The notes below the pieces were generated by a model. That model was not told the DNA's origin. It made no database searches and saw only the letters and a list, made by a program, of their open reading frames with translations. A stretch of 38,305 bases of DNA, taken from positions 1-38,305 of the forward strand of contig QCTB01000008.1 in NCBI GenBank assembly GCA_003209055.1. Direction: 5' to 3'. A program made the translations under genes and the position numbers. Numbering within the stretch: position 1 is the first letter of the stretch; the number at the start of each line of letters is the position of its first letter. Shown here piece by piece: positions 26,750-36,409 of the stretch. This DNA comes from Prochlorococcus sp. AG-670-O13. Lineage in GTDB: Bacteria > Cyanobacteriota > Cyanobacteriia > PCC-6307 > Cyanobiaceae.

Positions 26750-27859
26750 CTAATTAGAGGGAAGTTCTGGGTAGCTAGTACCTAGCTTATATCTATAAAA
26801 CCTTAAAATATAAGCAATCATTATTATCAATAAAATAAGTATAAATCCTAATATTAATTTGTTCCAATTCCAAAATGAGAACTCTATACTATTTTTTTCT
26901 CCAGGGATTAAATTCCATTTTATAAAATTCTTAGATATTTCTATATTAGGATTACTATAGTCTCTAACGCTAACTTTATTAGGGTTAATAATATTAAAAG
27001 TTAGTTCTACATCGTTAATATTTTCAAGATTTTGTAGATCAAAATCCATCTTGTAATTATATTTTTTTAAAAAGAAAAAATTTTTTTCAGTACTTTTGAT
27101 TCTTAGGTCTGTTGATTCTCCTAAAATCTCTCCAGCAGTTTTTTGTATTTTATAAAGAGCTTCTTGAGCTGTTTCGATATTTAAGTTTTTATTTTTAATG
27201 TAAAAATCTAATTCCCCTTCTGAAATATCCGCATCAGGAAAAATTTTTTTAATTTTTTGTTCGAAATTTATTTGCCAAGGAAATTTTTTAATGTATTTAC
27301 TTTCGATTTTTAAATTATTATTTATTGAGTCAATTTCGCTAAGATCAAGTGTGTTTTCAATCTTAACGCAGCCACTTAAAAGTGGAATGAGTAGCAACAG
27401 TAATAGAGAAATTATAAATATAAATCCTTTCTGAAATGGCTTTGTTTCACCTGTTGGAATATTTGAAGTATTTATAAACTTTTGTTCATTCTTTATCTTT
27501 TTATTCGGCATTAAAGAATTAAGAGATTTTTTGTTTAAGGTAGGATTACTTTCAATAGTAATATTCCAATTCTCAGGTTTTTTTATTTCAGGAGACTCAA
27601 TAATTTCCATTAAAGTATTTGCGTTTTCTCTAACTTTATAATCATGAGATTTTAAAAGCTCTTTGCAAAACTTTTTTGCCTCCTCCTTTTTATTAATTCC
27701 CGTTAGCGCTGTAATTATTATGGTACGTAAATTAACTCCTTCTTTGCTTGAGCTAGGATAAGATTCAATTATTGGGTATAAGTATTCAATGCAGAAATTA
27801 TATTCACCTTTGATAAGAGCAAGCTCAGCTGTCTCTACAACGCGCTTGTACGATTCCAT
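26750..27859 (-). CDS. TPR-like protein fused to a DUF3153 domain
   Basis: 369 residues. The first ~90 residues form helical TPR-like repeats (LALIKGEYNFCIEYLYPIIESYP, then a second repeat near 56-85). A hydrophobic stretch at 145-160 ends in LLSGC (160-164), a lipobox-like sequence, and continues into VKIENTLDLSEID, the start of the cyanobacterial DUF3153 domain (to about 310). A final transmembrane helix spans about 335-355. Known DUF3153 proteins are usually lipoproteins beginning near such a lipobox, so the N-terminal TPR is extra here. Role unknown. It follows argB by 2 bp, a likely shared transcript. Confidence 0.8.
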   Translation of the reverse strand: MESYKRVVETAELALIKGEYNFCIEYLYPIIESYPSSSKEGVNLRTIIITALTGINKKEEAKKFCKELLKSHDYKVRENANTLMEIIESPEIKKPENWNITIESNPTLNKKSLNSLMPNKKIKNEQKFINTSNIPTGETKPFQKGFIFIISLLLLLLIPLLSGCVKIENTLDLSEIDSINNNLKIESKYIKKFPWQINFEQKIKKIFPDADISEGELDFYIKNKNLNIETAQEALYKIQKTAGEILGESTDLRIKSTEKNFFFLKKYNYKMDFDLQNLENINDVELTFNIINPNKVSVRDYSNPNIEISKNFIKWNLIPGEKNSIEFSFWNWNKLILGFILILLIIMIAYILRFYRYKLGTSYPELPSN

Positions 27860-27861
27860 TC

Positions 27862-28712
27862 TCAGGCATTAATCATAGTTCCAATTCCTGAATTTGTAAA
27901 AATTTCTAGAAGTAATGAATGTTCAAGCCTCCCGTCAATAATATGAGCAGCTTTTACTCCTTGAGCTAAGGCTCTAATACAACATTCTGTTTTTGGACGC
28001 ATCCCATTACAAACAATATTTTTTTTAAGAAATTCTCTTGCCTCTTTTAGGTTTATTTGTTTTGCGAGACTGTTTGGGTTGTCTCTTTCTTTAAGTATCC
28101 CAGGAGTATCAGTAAGAAGAATAAGTTTTTCTGCATTTATTGAAGCGGCAACTTCGCCTGCTACGAAATCAGCATTAATGTTATGAGAAATGCCATCTAT
28201 TGTAGAACCAATACTTGAAATAACAGGAATATATCCTTTTTCAATTAGAGGGTCTAATAATTCAGGGTTGACTTTTGTAACCTCTCCAACTAGCCCATGA
28301 CTTCCATCTCCTAATTCTCTTGACTGAATTAAGTTGCCATCAAGACCTGAAATGCCAACAGCTAATGAGCCTGTTTTATTGATCCCCCTCACAATATGTT
28401 TATTAACTCTTCCCATTAGTACCATCTCAACTATTTCCATTGTTTTCTCATCAGTAACTCTTAACCCATTTTCAAACTTTGGAGATATTTCCAACTTGTT
28501 TAACCAATTATTGATTTCGGGACCACCTCCATGTATCACTACTGGACATACACCAACACTTGATAAAAGAGCAATATCTCGAAAAAAAGCTTTTTTAATT
28601 TTTCATCTTCCATAATGGAACCACCATACTTAATAACAATTTTTCTACCTGAAAAACTTTGTATGTATGGTAGTGCTTCACTTAATATTGATACTCTTTG
28701 GGAATCATCCAT
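27862..28712 (-). CDS. argB: Acetylglutamate kinase, reading frame interrupted by an apparent -1 frameshift
   Basis: ArgB phosphorylates N-acetylglutamate in arginine synthesis. From the ATG at 28712 the frame gives 41 residues matching ArgB ([20 protein letters not shown]) and then leaves frame; the rest resumes in the -1 frame as [13 protein letters not shown] then [13 protein letters not shown], through to the stop at 27862. Without a shift, translation stops at codon 58. Joining frames gives 283 residues, the normal length. The junction is TTA AAA AAG (28598-28590), a canonical A AAA AAG slippery heptamer in the right frame; equally, one lost A from an A7 run explains it. Most likely the gene is functional and the base loss is an error or recent mutation, but recoding is possible. 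The downstream C-terminal part is intact. Confidence 0.85.
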
Positions 28713-28777
28713 TACAAACGGGAAATTTGAATTTGATTGAATTGAGAAATTGAATTTTCATAAATATATTCTCATAT

Positions 28778-29308
28778 CTAATAAAAGAAAATCAAATCGA
28801 ATTCCTTTTTATTATCGTTGATAACTAATTCTGAGACAAGACCTTTGACAAAAAATCTATTTAACCTCTCTTGTTTAGCTAACCACTGTTCAAAAGGAAC
28901 ATCATTTATTTCAAAATTCATCCTAAATCCATTTCTTTCTTCTTTTGTTATTTCTTCAATCTCTTTGAGTTGGGGAGGATTATCTTCATTCCACAAATTT
29001 AATGACTCAAGTGATGATTCAAGATGTGCTTTTATTCCGTACCTCCATCTCGTGACATCTTTAACCAAGTCGGTTAATTCTTTGGGTCTATTAAATTTAT
29101 TTTTCTTGAAATTATCACTATTTACTAATTTAACTGGAGGTATTTCAGATGTTTTCAAACCAAGTCCAATAAGTAAAATAGGTACTCCATAAAAGAAAGT
29201 AGGTACACTAAGATTTACTGAATCAGTGAAATAAGCTGTCATTCCAATAAAAGCTAAAACACCACCTGCGACTGTTATTATATTTGCAGGGGAAAGGTAT
29301 TTCTTCAT
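28778..29308 (-). CDS. DUF2854 domain membrane protein
   Basis: 176 residues with two closely spaced hydrophobic segments (about 11-26 and 36-49) and a soluble C-terminal domain; MKKYLSPANIITVAGGVLAFIGMTAY and FFYGVPILLIGLGLKTSEIPP match the DUF2854 family, found in cyanobacteria and plant plastids. Function is unknown; a thylakoid or envelope membrane location is inferred from its phylogenetic range. The start codon directly adjoins an A18 tract on this strand. It is followed by argB after 65 bp. Confidence 0.88.
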   Translation of the reverse strand: MKKYLSPANIITVAGGVLAFIGMTAYFTDSVNLSVPTFFYGVPILLIGLGLKTSEIPPVKLVNSDNFKKNKFNRPKELTDLVKDVTRWRYGIKAHLESSLESLNLWNEDNPPQLKEIEEITKEERNGFRMNFEINDVPFEQWLAKQERLNRFFVKGLVSELVINDNKKEFDLIFFY

Positions 29309-29325
29309 TTTTTTTTTTTTTTTTT
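29308..29325. repeat. A/T homopolymer of 18 bp at a start codon
   Basis: Eighteen consecutive T (plus strand) cover the first base of the DUF2854 start codon and the sequence just upstream; on the minus strand this is A18 abutting ATG. It occupies nearly half of the 39-bp divergent region between two genes. Such a tract is expected to be slippage-prone and would change spacing, not coding. Confidence 0.9.
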
Positions 29326-29347
29326 ACTTGAAAAGTTATTGAATATT

Positions 29348-29530
29348 ATGCAAGATCATAATTCTACAAATCAAGAAGATTTAATTTTAAAACTTGATCG
29401 AGATAGAGCATGGTTATTGGAGAATCTTGATAAAGGTAAATGGTCAGAGATTAGAAGTGAACTTGCTGATCTTGAAAGAAAAATAAGCAAACTTATTATA
29501 CGTGTTCAAGAATCAAATATTGATAATTAA
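29348..29530 (+). CDS. Conserved cyanobacterial hypothetical protein, 60 aa, coiled-coil
   Basis: From ATG 29348 (TTG at 29339 is an alternative), 60 residues with the heptad-rich LILKLDRDRAWLLENLDKGKWSEIRSELADLERKISKL, predicted as a coiled coil. Acidic at the start and without membrane segments. I do not know a function. It ends 1 bp from the convergent Ycf41-like ssb stop. Confidence 0.72.
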   Translation: MQDHNSTNQEDLILKLDRDRAWLLENLDKGKWSEIRSELADLERKISKLIIRVQESNIDN

Positions 29531-29531
29531 T

Positions 29532-29981
29532 TTAAAAAGGTATTTCATCAACCTCTGGAACTAATGGAGAACTATTCCATTGAGAATTTTCGGTATTCCC
29601 CGATTTTTCTTTAGAAGAATTGCTATCGTTGCTAAGAGGAATGTTAGTATCTATTTCTTCTGAGTTTATTTTTCCTGCTGGATTTATATTATGAATTCTA
29701 GAAGCGGTCAGTTCGGTTTGTTTTTCTTTAGTACCATCTTTTCTGGTTACTGAGTTCATCCTAAGACGTCCCTCAATAACTATGTTTTGACCTTTTTTTA
29801 ATTCTTCCACCATTTCTTGCGCAATTGTGCCCCAGCCTAGAACTTTTAATTCTCTTGATGGATCCTCATCTCTTAATCCTTTGAAATTCACGATCATTTC
29901 AGCAATGGGCGTATTATTCTCTTTGGTATATCTCATCTGAGGAGCGCTATTTATTACAGCTTGAATTAAACAATGATTCAT
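29532..29981 (-). CDS. ssb: Single-stranded DNA-binding protein, Ycf41-like
   Basis: 149 residues with an OB-fold: MNHCLIQAVINSAPQMRYTKENNTPIAEM opens like plastid/cyanobacterial Ycf41-type SSB rather than the usual RGVNKVILVG form, and LRDEDPSRELKVLGWGTIAQEM plus IVIEGRLRMNSVTR follow. The C-terminal tail is Asn/Ser-rich and ends DEIPF, the acidic SSB tip that recruits repair and replication proteins. Its start is only 30 bp from the divergent cobK start. Confidence 0.9.
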   Translation of the reverse strand: MNHCLIQAVINSAPQMRYTKENNTPIAEMIVNFKGLRDEDPSRELKVLGWGTIAQEMVEELKKGQNIVIEGRLRMNSVTRKDGTKEKQTELTASRIHNINPAGKINSEEIDTNIPLSNDSNSSKEKSGNTENSQWNSSPLVPEVDEIPF

Positions 29982-30011
29982 TAACTTTCTATTTTAATTA
30001 AAGACATATTG

Positions 30012-30809
30012 ATGCAAAATCCAAAAAATTGCCATGAAAATGTTTGGATCCTTTCAGGAACCTCAGATGGACCAGCAATAGTTAACAAACTATTAAAACT
30101 TAACTATGTAGTGTTTGTAAGCGTTGTCACATATAAAGCAAGTAAGTCTTACGCTAAAAATCCAAAGTTACACATCATTACAGGAAAATTAAATGATATA
30201 AGTGAAATTATCAGTTTTATTGAAAAAAATAAAATAAATTTTGTAATAGATGCGACCCACCCATTTGCTTTAATTATCTCTAAAAATCTAAATGAAGCTT
30301 GCAGAAAAATTAAAAAGCCTCTTTTGGCTTTTGAAAGAAAATCGGAAATAAAATCATTTAAAAATTTTTACTACATAAAGGATTTAAAAGATATAAGCAA
30401 AGAAAGTTTAGTAAATAAAAATATTCTTCTAGCAATAGGATCTAGATTATTAAATGAGACTGCGAATTATTATTCAACCTGCGGTGCAAATGTATTTACA
30501 AGAGTACTTCCAACACATGAAAGTATTGCTAAAGCCTTTGGCTCATGTATAAAAAATTCAAACATAGCAATATTTGAACCTAGTAAAAAAAAAGGAGATG
30601 TTTTGGAAAAAAAACTTTGTGAATATTGGAAGATAGATTTAATACTTTGTAGGGATTCTGGAAGTTATGCACAAATTAATTGGGAGGAAATTGTGTATGA
30701 AAGTGATATGAAGTTATTTATAGTTAAAAGGCCAAAATTAAAAAATATAAATCCTAGCGTGTTTTTTGATTATGATAATTTGATAAACGAGTTAAATAGA
30801 AAAAATTAA
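30012..30809 (+). CDS. cobK: Precorrin-6A reductase
   Basis: 265 residues from ATG 30012 (TTG at 30009 is upstream). NADPH-dependent reductase of precorrin-6A in cobalamin (pseudocobalamin) synthesis. Motifs are the N-terminal GTSDGPAIVNKLL, DATHPFA, then FTRVLPTHES and CRDSGSYAQINWEEI near the end, giving a two-domain Rossmann-like enzyme. Isolated from other cob genes here. cutA follows after 6 bp. Confidence 0.92.
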   Translation: MQNPKNCHENVWILSGTSDGPAIVNKLLKLNYVVFVSVVTYKASKSYAKNPKLHIITGKLNDISEIISFIEKNKINFVIDATHPFALIISKNLNEACRKIKKPLLAFERKSEIKSFKNFYYIKDLKDISKESLVNKNILLAIGSRLLNETANYYSTCGANVFTRVLPTHESIAKAFGSCIKNSNIAIFEPSKKKGDVLEKKLCEYWKIDLILCRDSGSYAQINWEEIVYESDMKLFIVKRPKLKNINPSVFFDYDNLINELNRKN

Positions 30810-30815
30810 TACATT

Positions 30816-31133
30816 ATGATGAATCAAATTTTACTTTTGATAACGACAGAATCTAATAAAAAACTAGCAAAAGAAATTGCTAGATTATTACTCAAAAAAA
30901 AACTTGCAGCATGTGTTTCCTTAAAAGATATTTATTCCATTTATGAGTGGGGAGGCAAACTTGAGGAGGTAAATGAGGTTGAAATTACAATAAAAAGTAA
31001 ACCAGAATTAAAAAATGATTTGATATTTTTCTTACATAAGATGACATCTTATGATGTTCCTCAAATTGTTTATAAAAAGTTTAGCTCTGAAAAAAAATAT
31101 ATAAATTGGGTATCTAAATCATTTTCAAAATAA
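30816..31133 (+). CDS. cutA: Divalent-ion tolerance protein CutA
   Basis: 105 residues; a small trimeric ferredoxin-like protein. The family core LLKKKLAACVSLKDIYSIYEWGGKLEEVNEVEITIKS, then SYDVPQIV and the C-terminal YINWVSKS, are intact. Implicated in copper or general divalent-metal tolerance in E. coli; role in cyanobacteria uncertain. A second ATG at 30819 is possible. The 3' end overlaps the convergent adenosine-kinase gene by 9 bp. Confidence 0.93.
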   Translation: MMNQILLLITTESNKKLAKEIARLLLKKKLAACVSLKDIYSIYEWGGKLEEVNEVEITIKSKPELKNDLIFFLHKMTSYDVPQIVYKKFSSEKKYINWVSKSFSK

Positions 31134-32141
31134 GTGTTCTTGTAATAAATTTTGAAGATTAATATTAGATCTAGAACCTAGCTGAGTAATTATATGTCCA
31201 GCGCATAATGAGCCTATTTCTCCGCACTTCTTTAAAGAATAATTGTTTATTAGACCATGAATAAATCCACCAGCATAAAGATCTCCTGCACCCGTTGTAT
31301 CAATAACTTTTCCTAATAGATTTGGTTTTATTTCTTCAGACACACCTTTATTGCTTACTAAAGAGCCTTTACTTCCTAAAGTAATTATTACTAATTCACA
31401 TATTGAAGATATAGATTTTTTGCAGCTTTTTAAATCATTTTCTTTAAAAAGACTTAAAATTTCTGATTCATTACAAAAAACTATATCTATATAGTTTTCT
31501 ATTAATTTTAAGAAGCTCTCTCGATGTCTATCAACACAAAACGAATCAGACAATGAAAGTATTATTTTTGTATTTGATTCTTTGGCAATCTTTGCAGCAT
31601 TAATAAAGGCTTTTTTAGCTAAATCACTATCCCATAAGTATCCCTCTAAATATAAATACTTGCTATTTATTATAGAATCGAAATTAACATCTTTAGGCTC
31701 AAACTTAGTAGATGCCCCCAAATATGTACACATAGTTCTTTGAGCATCTGGGGTTATGAAAATTATTGAATGTGCGCTTGATGGGCCTTTATCTATAGGT
31801 TGGGTATTAAAAATTGTATTACTTTTTTTAATATCAGTAGAAAAGAAATTTCCAAAATTATCATTCTTTACTCTCCCAATAAATTGAACATTATTTCCTA
31901 ACTCTGCCAAGCATACGACAGTGTTAGCAGACGATCCCCCTGATATTTTTTTAATTACCTTACAATTTCTTAATAAAACTTCAGATTCATTTGAATTTAT
32001 AAGATTCATAGAGCCTTTTTTAAGGTTATTTATCTCTAAAAATTGATCGTCAATGTTTACGATTACATCAACTATTGCATTTCCTAAACCTATGAGGTCA
32101 ATATCTTTTTTAAAATCATTATGCCTAGATTTTTTTTCCAT
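31125..32141 (-). CDS. PfkB/ribokinase family sugar or adenosine kinase
   Basis: 338 residues. Signature 1 region SGGSSANTVVCLAELGNNVQFIGRV (about 68-92) and signature 2 DTTGAGDLYAGGFIHGL (about 283-300, catalytic Asp in GAGD) place it in PfkB. In cyanobacteria this family is often annotated as adenosine kinase, which makes AMP from adenosine; the adjacency to purA (19 bp) supports purine metabolism, though substrate is not proved by sequence. Confidence 0.88.
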   Translation of the reverse strand: MEKKSRHNDFKKDIDLIGLGNAIVDVIVNIDDQFLEINNLKKGSMNLINSNESEVLLRNCKVIKKISGGSSANTVVCLAELGNNVQFIGRVKNDNFGNFFSTDIKKSNTIFNTQPIDKGPSSAHSIIFITPDAQRTMCTYLGASTKFEPKDVNFDSIINSKYLYLEGYLWDSDLAKKAFINAAKIAKESNTKIILSLSDSFCVDRHRESFLKLIENYIDIVFCNESEILSLFKENDLKSCKKSISSICELVIITLGSKGSLVSNKGVSEEIKPNLLGKVIDTTGAGDLYAGGFIHGLINNYSLKKCGEIGSLCAGHIITQLGSRSNINLQNLLQEHLF

Positions 32142-32160
32142 TAAGTTTTAAATAACTAAA

Positions 32161-33474
<1,314 letters not shown>

Positions 33475-33553
33475 TTAAAAGAACATTATTTTTGTACGAA
33501 TATATAATATATTCAAAATTCGATTATATCTTTAAAAAAGTAAATCATTTGTA

Positions 33554-33991
33554 TTAACTTTCTCTTAGAACCATTTTTTCGGCAAGAGAGAATTCTTTAG
33601 TCAAACGCTCTTTAAGCTTATCTGGTAAAGGCCTAGTTGCAAAGTTTTTGTAATGACCTGCCATGGCATTTAATGCTGTCTGCATTGTTGTAAATGATTG
33701 GGTTTTATTAACCATTCCTCTGTTTCTATATCTAGAAATATAGTCAGTTATTAGAGCGAGTGATTCATCTCTAACCTCATTTTTATCAGGAGAATCTTTT
33801 GGAGTGTCAACTGCAATTTGTAAGGTTTTAACAACTGAAATTGTATCTTTGGCATAATCACCTGTCATAGATGTCTTCGCTGCATATGAGGGTGAACTAA
33901 TTAATGTAAAAAAGATTAATAAACAAATGGTAAAAGAAATAACTTTTGCAAAAAATTTAGAAAATAATTCAGAAGTCTCTTTAACTAACAT
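33554..33991 (-). CDS. psb27: Photosystem II assembly protein Psb27
   Basis: 145 residues. Psb27 binds CP43 and free PSII during assembly and repair on the lumen side and holds off the manganese cluster. The N-terminus is a signal peptide (VISFTICLLIFFTLISSPSYA) with a plausible signal peptidase I site at SYA/AK; there is no lipobox Cys, unlike many freshwater cyanobacterial homologs. The mature part (GDYAKDTISVVKTLQIAV, RNRGMVNKTQSFTTMQTALNAMAGHYKNF) is typical. It follows proS by 26 bp. Confidence 0.94.
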   Translation of the reverse strand: MLVKETSELFSKFFAKVISFTICLLIFFTLISSPSYAAKTSMTGDYAKDTISVVKTLQIAVDTPKDSPDKNEVRDESLALITDYISRYRNRGMVNKTQSFTTMQTALNAMAGHYKNFATRPLPDKLKERLTKEFSLAEKMVLRES

Positions 33992-34017
33992 AACTTCACT
34001 CCGAATAAAATTTAGCT

Positions 34018-35820
34018 TTAAGAATTTTCATTGTACATCACTTTTGATTCGGAAATAAATTTTTCTAATAAATTCTTTGAAGCAATCTTAATTTTACTTT
34101 TGTTTGATCTACAGAAAAACTCTACTTCTTTATTAATCGAATCTCTGCCAATTATAATTTGAAAAGGAATTCCAATTAAATCTGCATCTTTAAATTTAAC
34201 TCCTGCCCTATCATCTCGGTCATCAAGGAGGACATCAATTTTTTTACTTTTAAATTCATTATAAATCTCTTCAGTAAGTTGTTTTTGATTAGGATCCTTC
34301 AAATTAGTGGGAATAATTAAAATCTCAAATGGAGAAATTTGAATTGGCCAAGTAATACCATTCTCATCATGATTCTGCTCAATAGCTGCTTGGGCTATTC
34401 TGGTAACGCCAATTCCATAACAACCCATCCATAAATTTTTTAACTGACCATCTCTGTCAGAAAAATTTGCGTTCAATTTCTCACTATATTTTTGTCCTAA
34501 TTGAAAAATATGTCCAATTTCAATACCTCTTTTTTCTTTTAATTCTTCATTACTTTCAAGGCTAATACGATCTCCTTTTTTTGCATTCCTTATATCAGAT
34601 ATTAGGAATTTTTTATCAATAAATGAGAATCCTTGGAATACTTTGTGAAAATTAACTTTATTGCCACCACTTACGAAACTTGAAAGACTACTAACAGAGT
34701 GGTCAGCAATTCTTATCCAACCTTTTTCCCAATTTGAATTATTTTTTATCGTTTCATCTTTTATATCCGGACCGATATAACCTAATGGAAAATTAGTTAG
34801 ATTTCTCTCAATAATTGAATTATCTTCAATTATTTTAAGGTGTATTAAATTGGATTTATATTTTTTGTTGATCAAATTAAAAAGCTTAACTTCATTAATA
34901 TGCTGATCTCCTCTAATACATGTGAGGATTGGAAATTCAGTTTTATTTTCAAATTTCGCAATGAATATAACAACTTTAACTATTTGACTTGCATCTAGAT
35001 TATTTTTTTGACATACATCAAAAATGGATTTTTGATTAGGTGTTTGTAACCATTCATCTTTGCGATTTTTTAAAGGAATCTCTTCAGATGGTAAAGAAAC
35101 AGCTTTTTCCCTATTGGCTGCATATGAACCACTCTCAGTGAATAAAATAGAATCTTCTCCGGCATCGGCTGTTACCATGAATTCTTTAGATGCAGCTCCC
35201 CCAATGGCTCCACTATCAGCATCAACTCCAACTGCAACTAAGCCACAATTTTTAAAAATATTTTTATAAGCTTTTTCCATCTTTTCATAAAAAGATGACA
35301 AATTTTCTTTTGAAGAGTGAAAAGAATAAGCGTCCTTCATTATGAATTCTCGACTTCTCATTAATCCGAATCTTGGTCTTATTTCATCTCTAAATTTTGT
35401 TTGTATTTGGTAAAAACATAGTGGCAGCTGTTTATATGAATTAATAATTTCTGAAGCAATACTTGTAATTACTTCTTCATGTGTTGGCGCTAATCCAAAT
35501 TCTTTTCCTTGCCTATCCTTTAGATTAAACATTATTCCTTCCCCCGCAGTATAACCTTCCCATCTTTCACTTCTTTTCCATAACTCTGCTGGGTGGAGTT
35601 GGGGTAAAAGTAGTTTTGAACATCCATTATTGCTAAGTTCTTTATCAATTATCGTCGATATTTTTTCAATAACTCTAAGCATTATTGGCATGTATGCATA
35701 GATACCACTATTGATTCTGCGAATATAGCCCCCTTTTAAAAGTAATTGATGAGAAATAATTTCTGCTTCAGAAGGAGTATCACGAAGCGTCCCCAGAGGA
35801 AATGAGGTGGTGACGCGCAT
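34018..35820 (-). CDS. proS: Proline--tRNA ligase (bacterial type, with INS editing domain)
   Basis: 600 residues. A class II synthetase charging tRNA-Pro. Motif 2 (KFRDEIRPRFGLMRSREFIMKDAYSFH, about 142-168) and motif 3 (GCYGIGVTRIAQAAIEQ, about 468-484) flank a YbaK-type insertion (about 225-390) that edits Ala-tRNA-Pro; the anticodon-binding domain occupies the last ~110 residues. Long noncoding gap (176 bp) separates its start from the divergent HTH gene. Confidence 0.96.
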   Translation of the reverse strand: MRVTTSFPLGTLRDTPSEAEIISHQLLLKGGYIRRINSGIYAYMPIMLRVIEKISTIIDKELSNNGCSKLLLPQLHPAELWKRSERWEGYTAGEGIMFNLKDRQGKEFGLAPTHEEVITSIASEIINSYKQLPLCFYQIQTKFRDEIRPRFGLMRSREFIMKDAYSFHSSKENLSSFYEKMEKAYKNIFKNCGLVAVGVDADSGAIGGAASKEFMVTADAGEDSILFTESGSYAANREKAVSLPSEEIPLKNRKDEWLQTPNQKSIFDVCQKNNLDASQIVKVVIFIAKFENKTEFPILTCIRGDQHINEVKLFNLINKKYKSNLIHLKIIEDNSIIERNLTNFPLGYIGPDIKDETIKNNSNWEKGWIRIADHSVSSLSSFVSGGNKVNFHKVFQGFSFIDKKFLISDIRNAKKGDRISLESNEELKEKRGIEIGHIFQLGQKYSEKLNANFSDRDGQLKNLWMGCYGIGVTRIAQAAIEQNHDENGITWPIQISPFEILIIPTNLKDPNQKQLTEEIYNEFKSKKIDVLLDDRDDRAGVKFKDADLIGIPFQIIIGRDSINKEVEFFCRSNKSKIKIASKNLLEKFISESKVMYNENS

Positions 35821-35943
35821 ATAAATAAATTTGAAATATGTTTAATATTATCAATTAAGGTGTAAAAATAATTTAAAGTGTCTTGAGTCCCTGAAGGCAG
35901 GTAGTTTAGATTTATCCTTTCTGCTAGTTTCTGCAATAATAAA

Positions 35944-35960
35944 ACTTAAAACTTTTAAGT
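35944..35960. promoter_or_regulatory. 17-bp palindrome ahead of the HTH gene
   Basis: ACTTAAAA-C-TTTTAAGT is a perfect palindrome 36 bp upstream of the start of the putative DNA-binding protein and inside the divergent gap to proS. Position and symmetry suit an operator, perhaps for autoregulation, but AT-rich palindromes are expected by chance in such DNA. Confidence 0.4.
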
Positions 35961-35996
35961 AATTTCATTAACCTTAATGACATTTTTAATAAAGTT

Positions 35997-36347
35997 ATGG
36001 ACAATATAGATTCCAATATTACTAGTTCAGAAGAATTAGTTGGTATTGATGAAGTTCAAAAATTCCTTAACCGATCAAGAGCCTCTGTTTACAGGTATAC
36101 AAATACAGATTTAAGAAATTTAAATCCTAGTTTCAACCCAAGAAAATTAAATCCTGAATATAGAACAGATCTAAAAGAACCATTACGTTTCCACCCTAAT
36201 GAAATTGCAAGATTTGCAAAAGATATTTTAAGAATTAAAGAAGTAACTGTAGAAGTTTTTAATTCTCCATCTTCAGCGGCTCAAAATATACTTTTACAAA
36301 TTCTTGAAGAATTAAAAAGTATTAAATCTTTACTAGAAAAAAGTTAG
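35997..36347 (+). CDS. HTH DNA-binding (MerR/resolvase N-terminal-like) protein, 116 aa
   Basis: Residues about 15-35 (VGIDEVQKFLNRSRASVYRYT) read as a helix-turn-helix of the kind seen in MerR or resolvase N-termini, where the second helix enters the major groove. A basic linker (FNPRKLNPEYRTDLKEPLRFHPNEI) follows, and the C-terminal helix (LLQILEELKSIKSLLEK) could dimerise. No recombinase catalytic domain is present, so it is more likely a small regulator than a resolvase. The ATG follows a palindrome. Confidence 0.65.
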   Translation: MDNIDSNITSSEELVGIDEVQKFLNRSRASVYRYTNTDLRNLNPSFNPRKLNPEYRTDLKEPLRFHPNEIARFAKDILRIKEVTVEVFNSPSSAAQNILLQILEELKSIKSLLEKS

Positions 36348-36357
36348 TTTATAAAAT

Positions 36358-36386
36358 TTAGTTTTTAAACTAATTTTTGATTTTTT
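36358..36386 (+). terminator. Likely intrinsic terminator of the HTH gene
   Basis: TTAGTTT-TT-AAACTAA forms a 7-bp stem directly followed by TTTTTGATTTTTT. It lies 11 bp after the HTH stop and before the next gene at 36447. The stem is AT-rich, so strength is modest. No comparable terminator was found at the convergent gene pairs. Confidence 0.5.
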
Positions 36387-36409
36387 GACTTTTTGATTGT
36401 AAGATAATT

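Noticed and set aside
28583-28596. AAAAAAGCTTTTTT palindrome as a terminator
   Set aside because: It lies inside the argB coding sequence; the palindrome is better linked to base slippage at the frameshift.
30000-30011. Cobalamin riboswitch upstream of cobK
   Set aside because: Only 30 bp separate cobK from the divergent ssb; no room for an aptamer was seen.
33498-33514. Perfect palindrome GAATATATAATATATTC upstream of purA
   Set aside because: Composed almost only of A and T, likely by chance in AT-rich DNA and overlapping a possible -10 region; not strong enough to call an operator.
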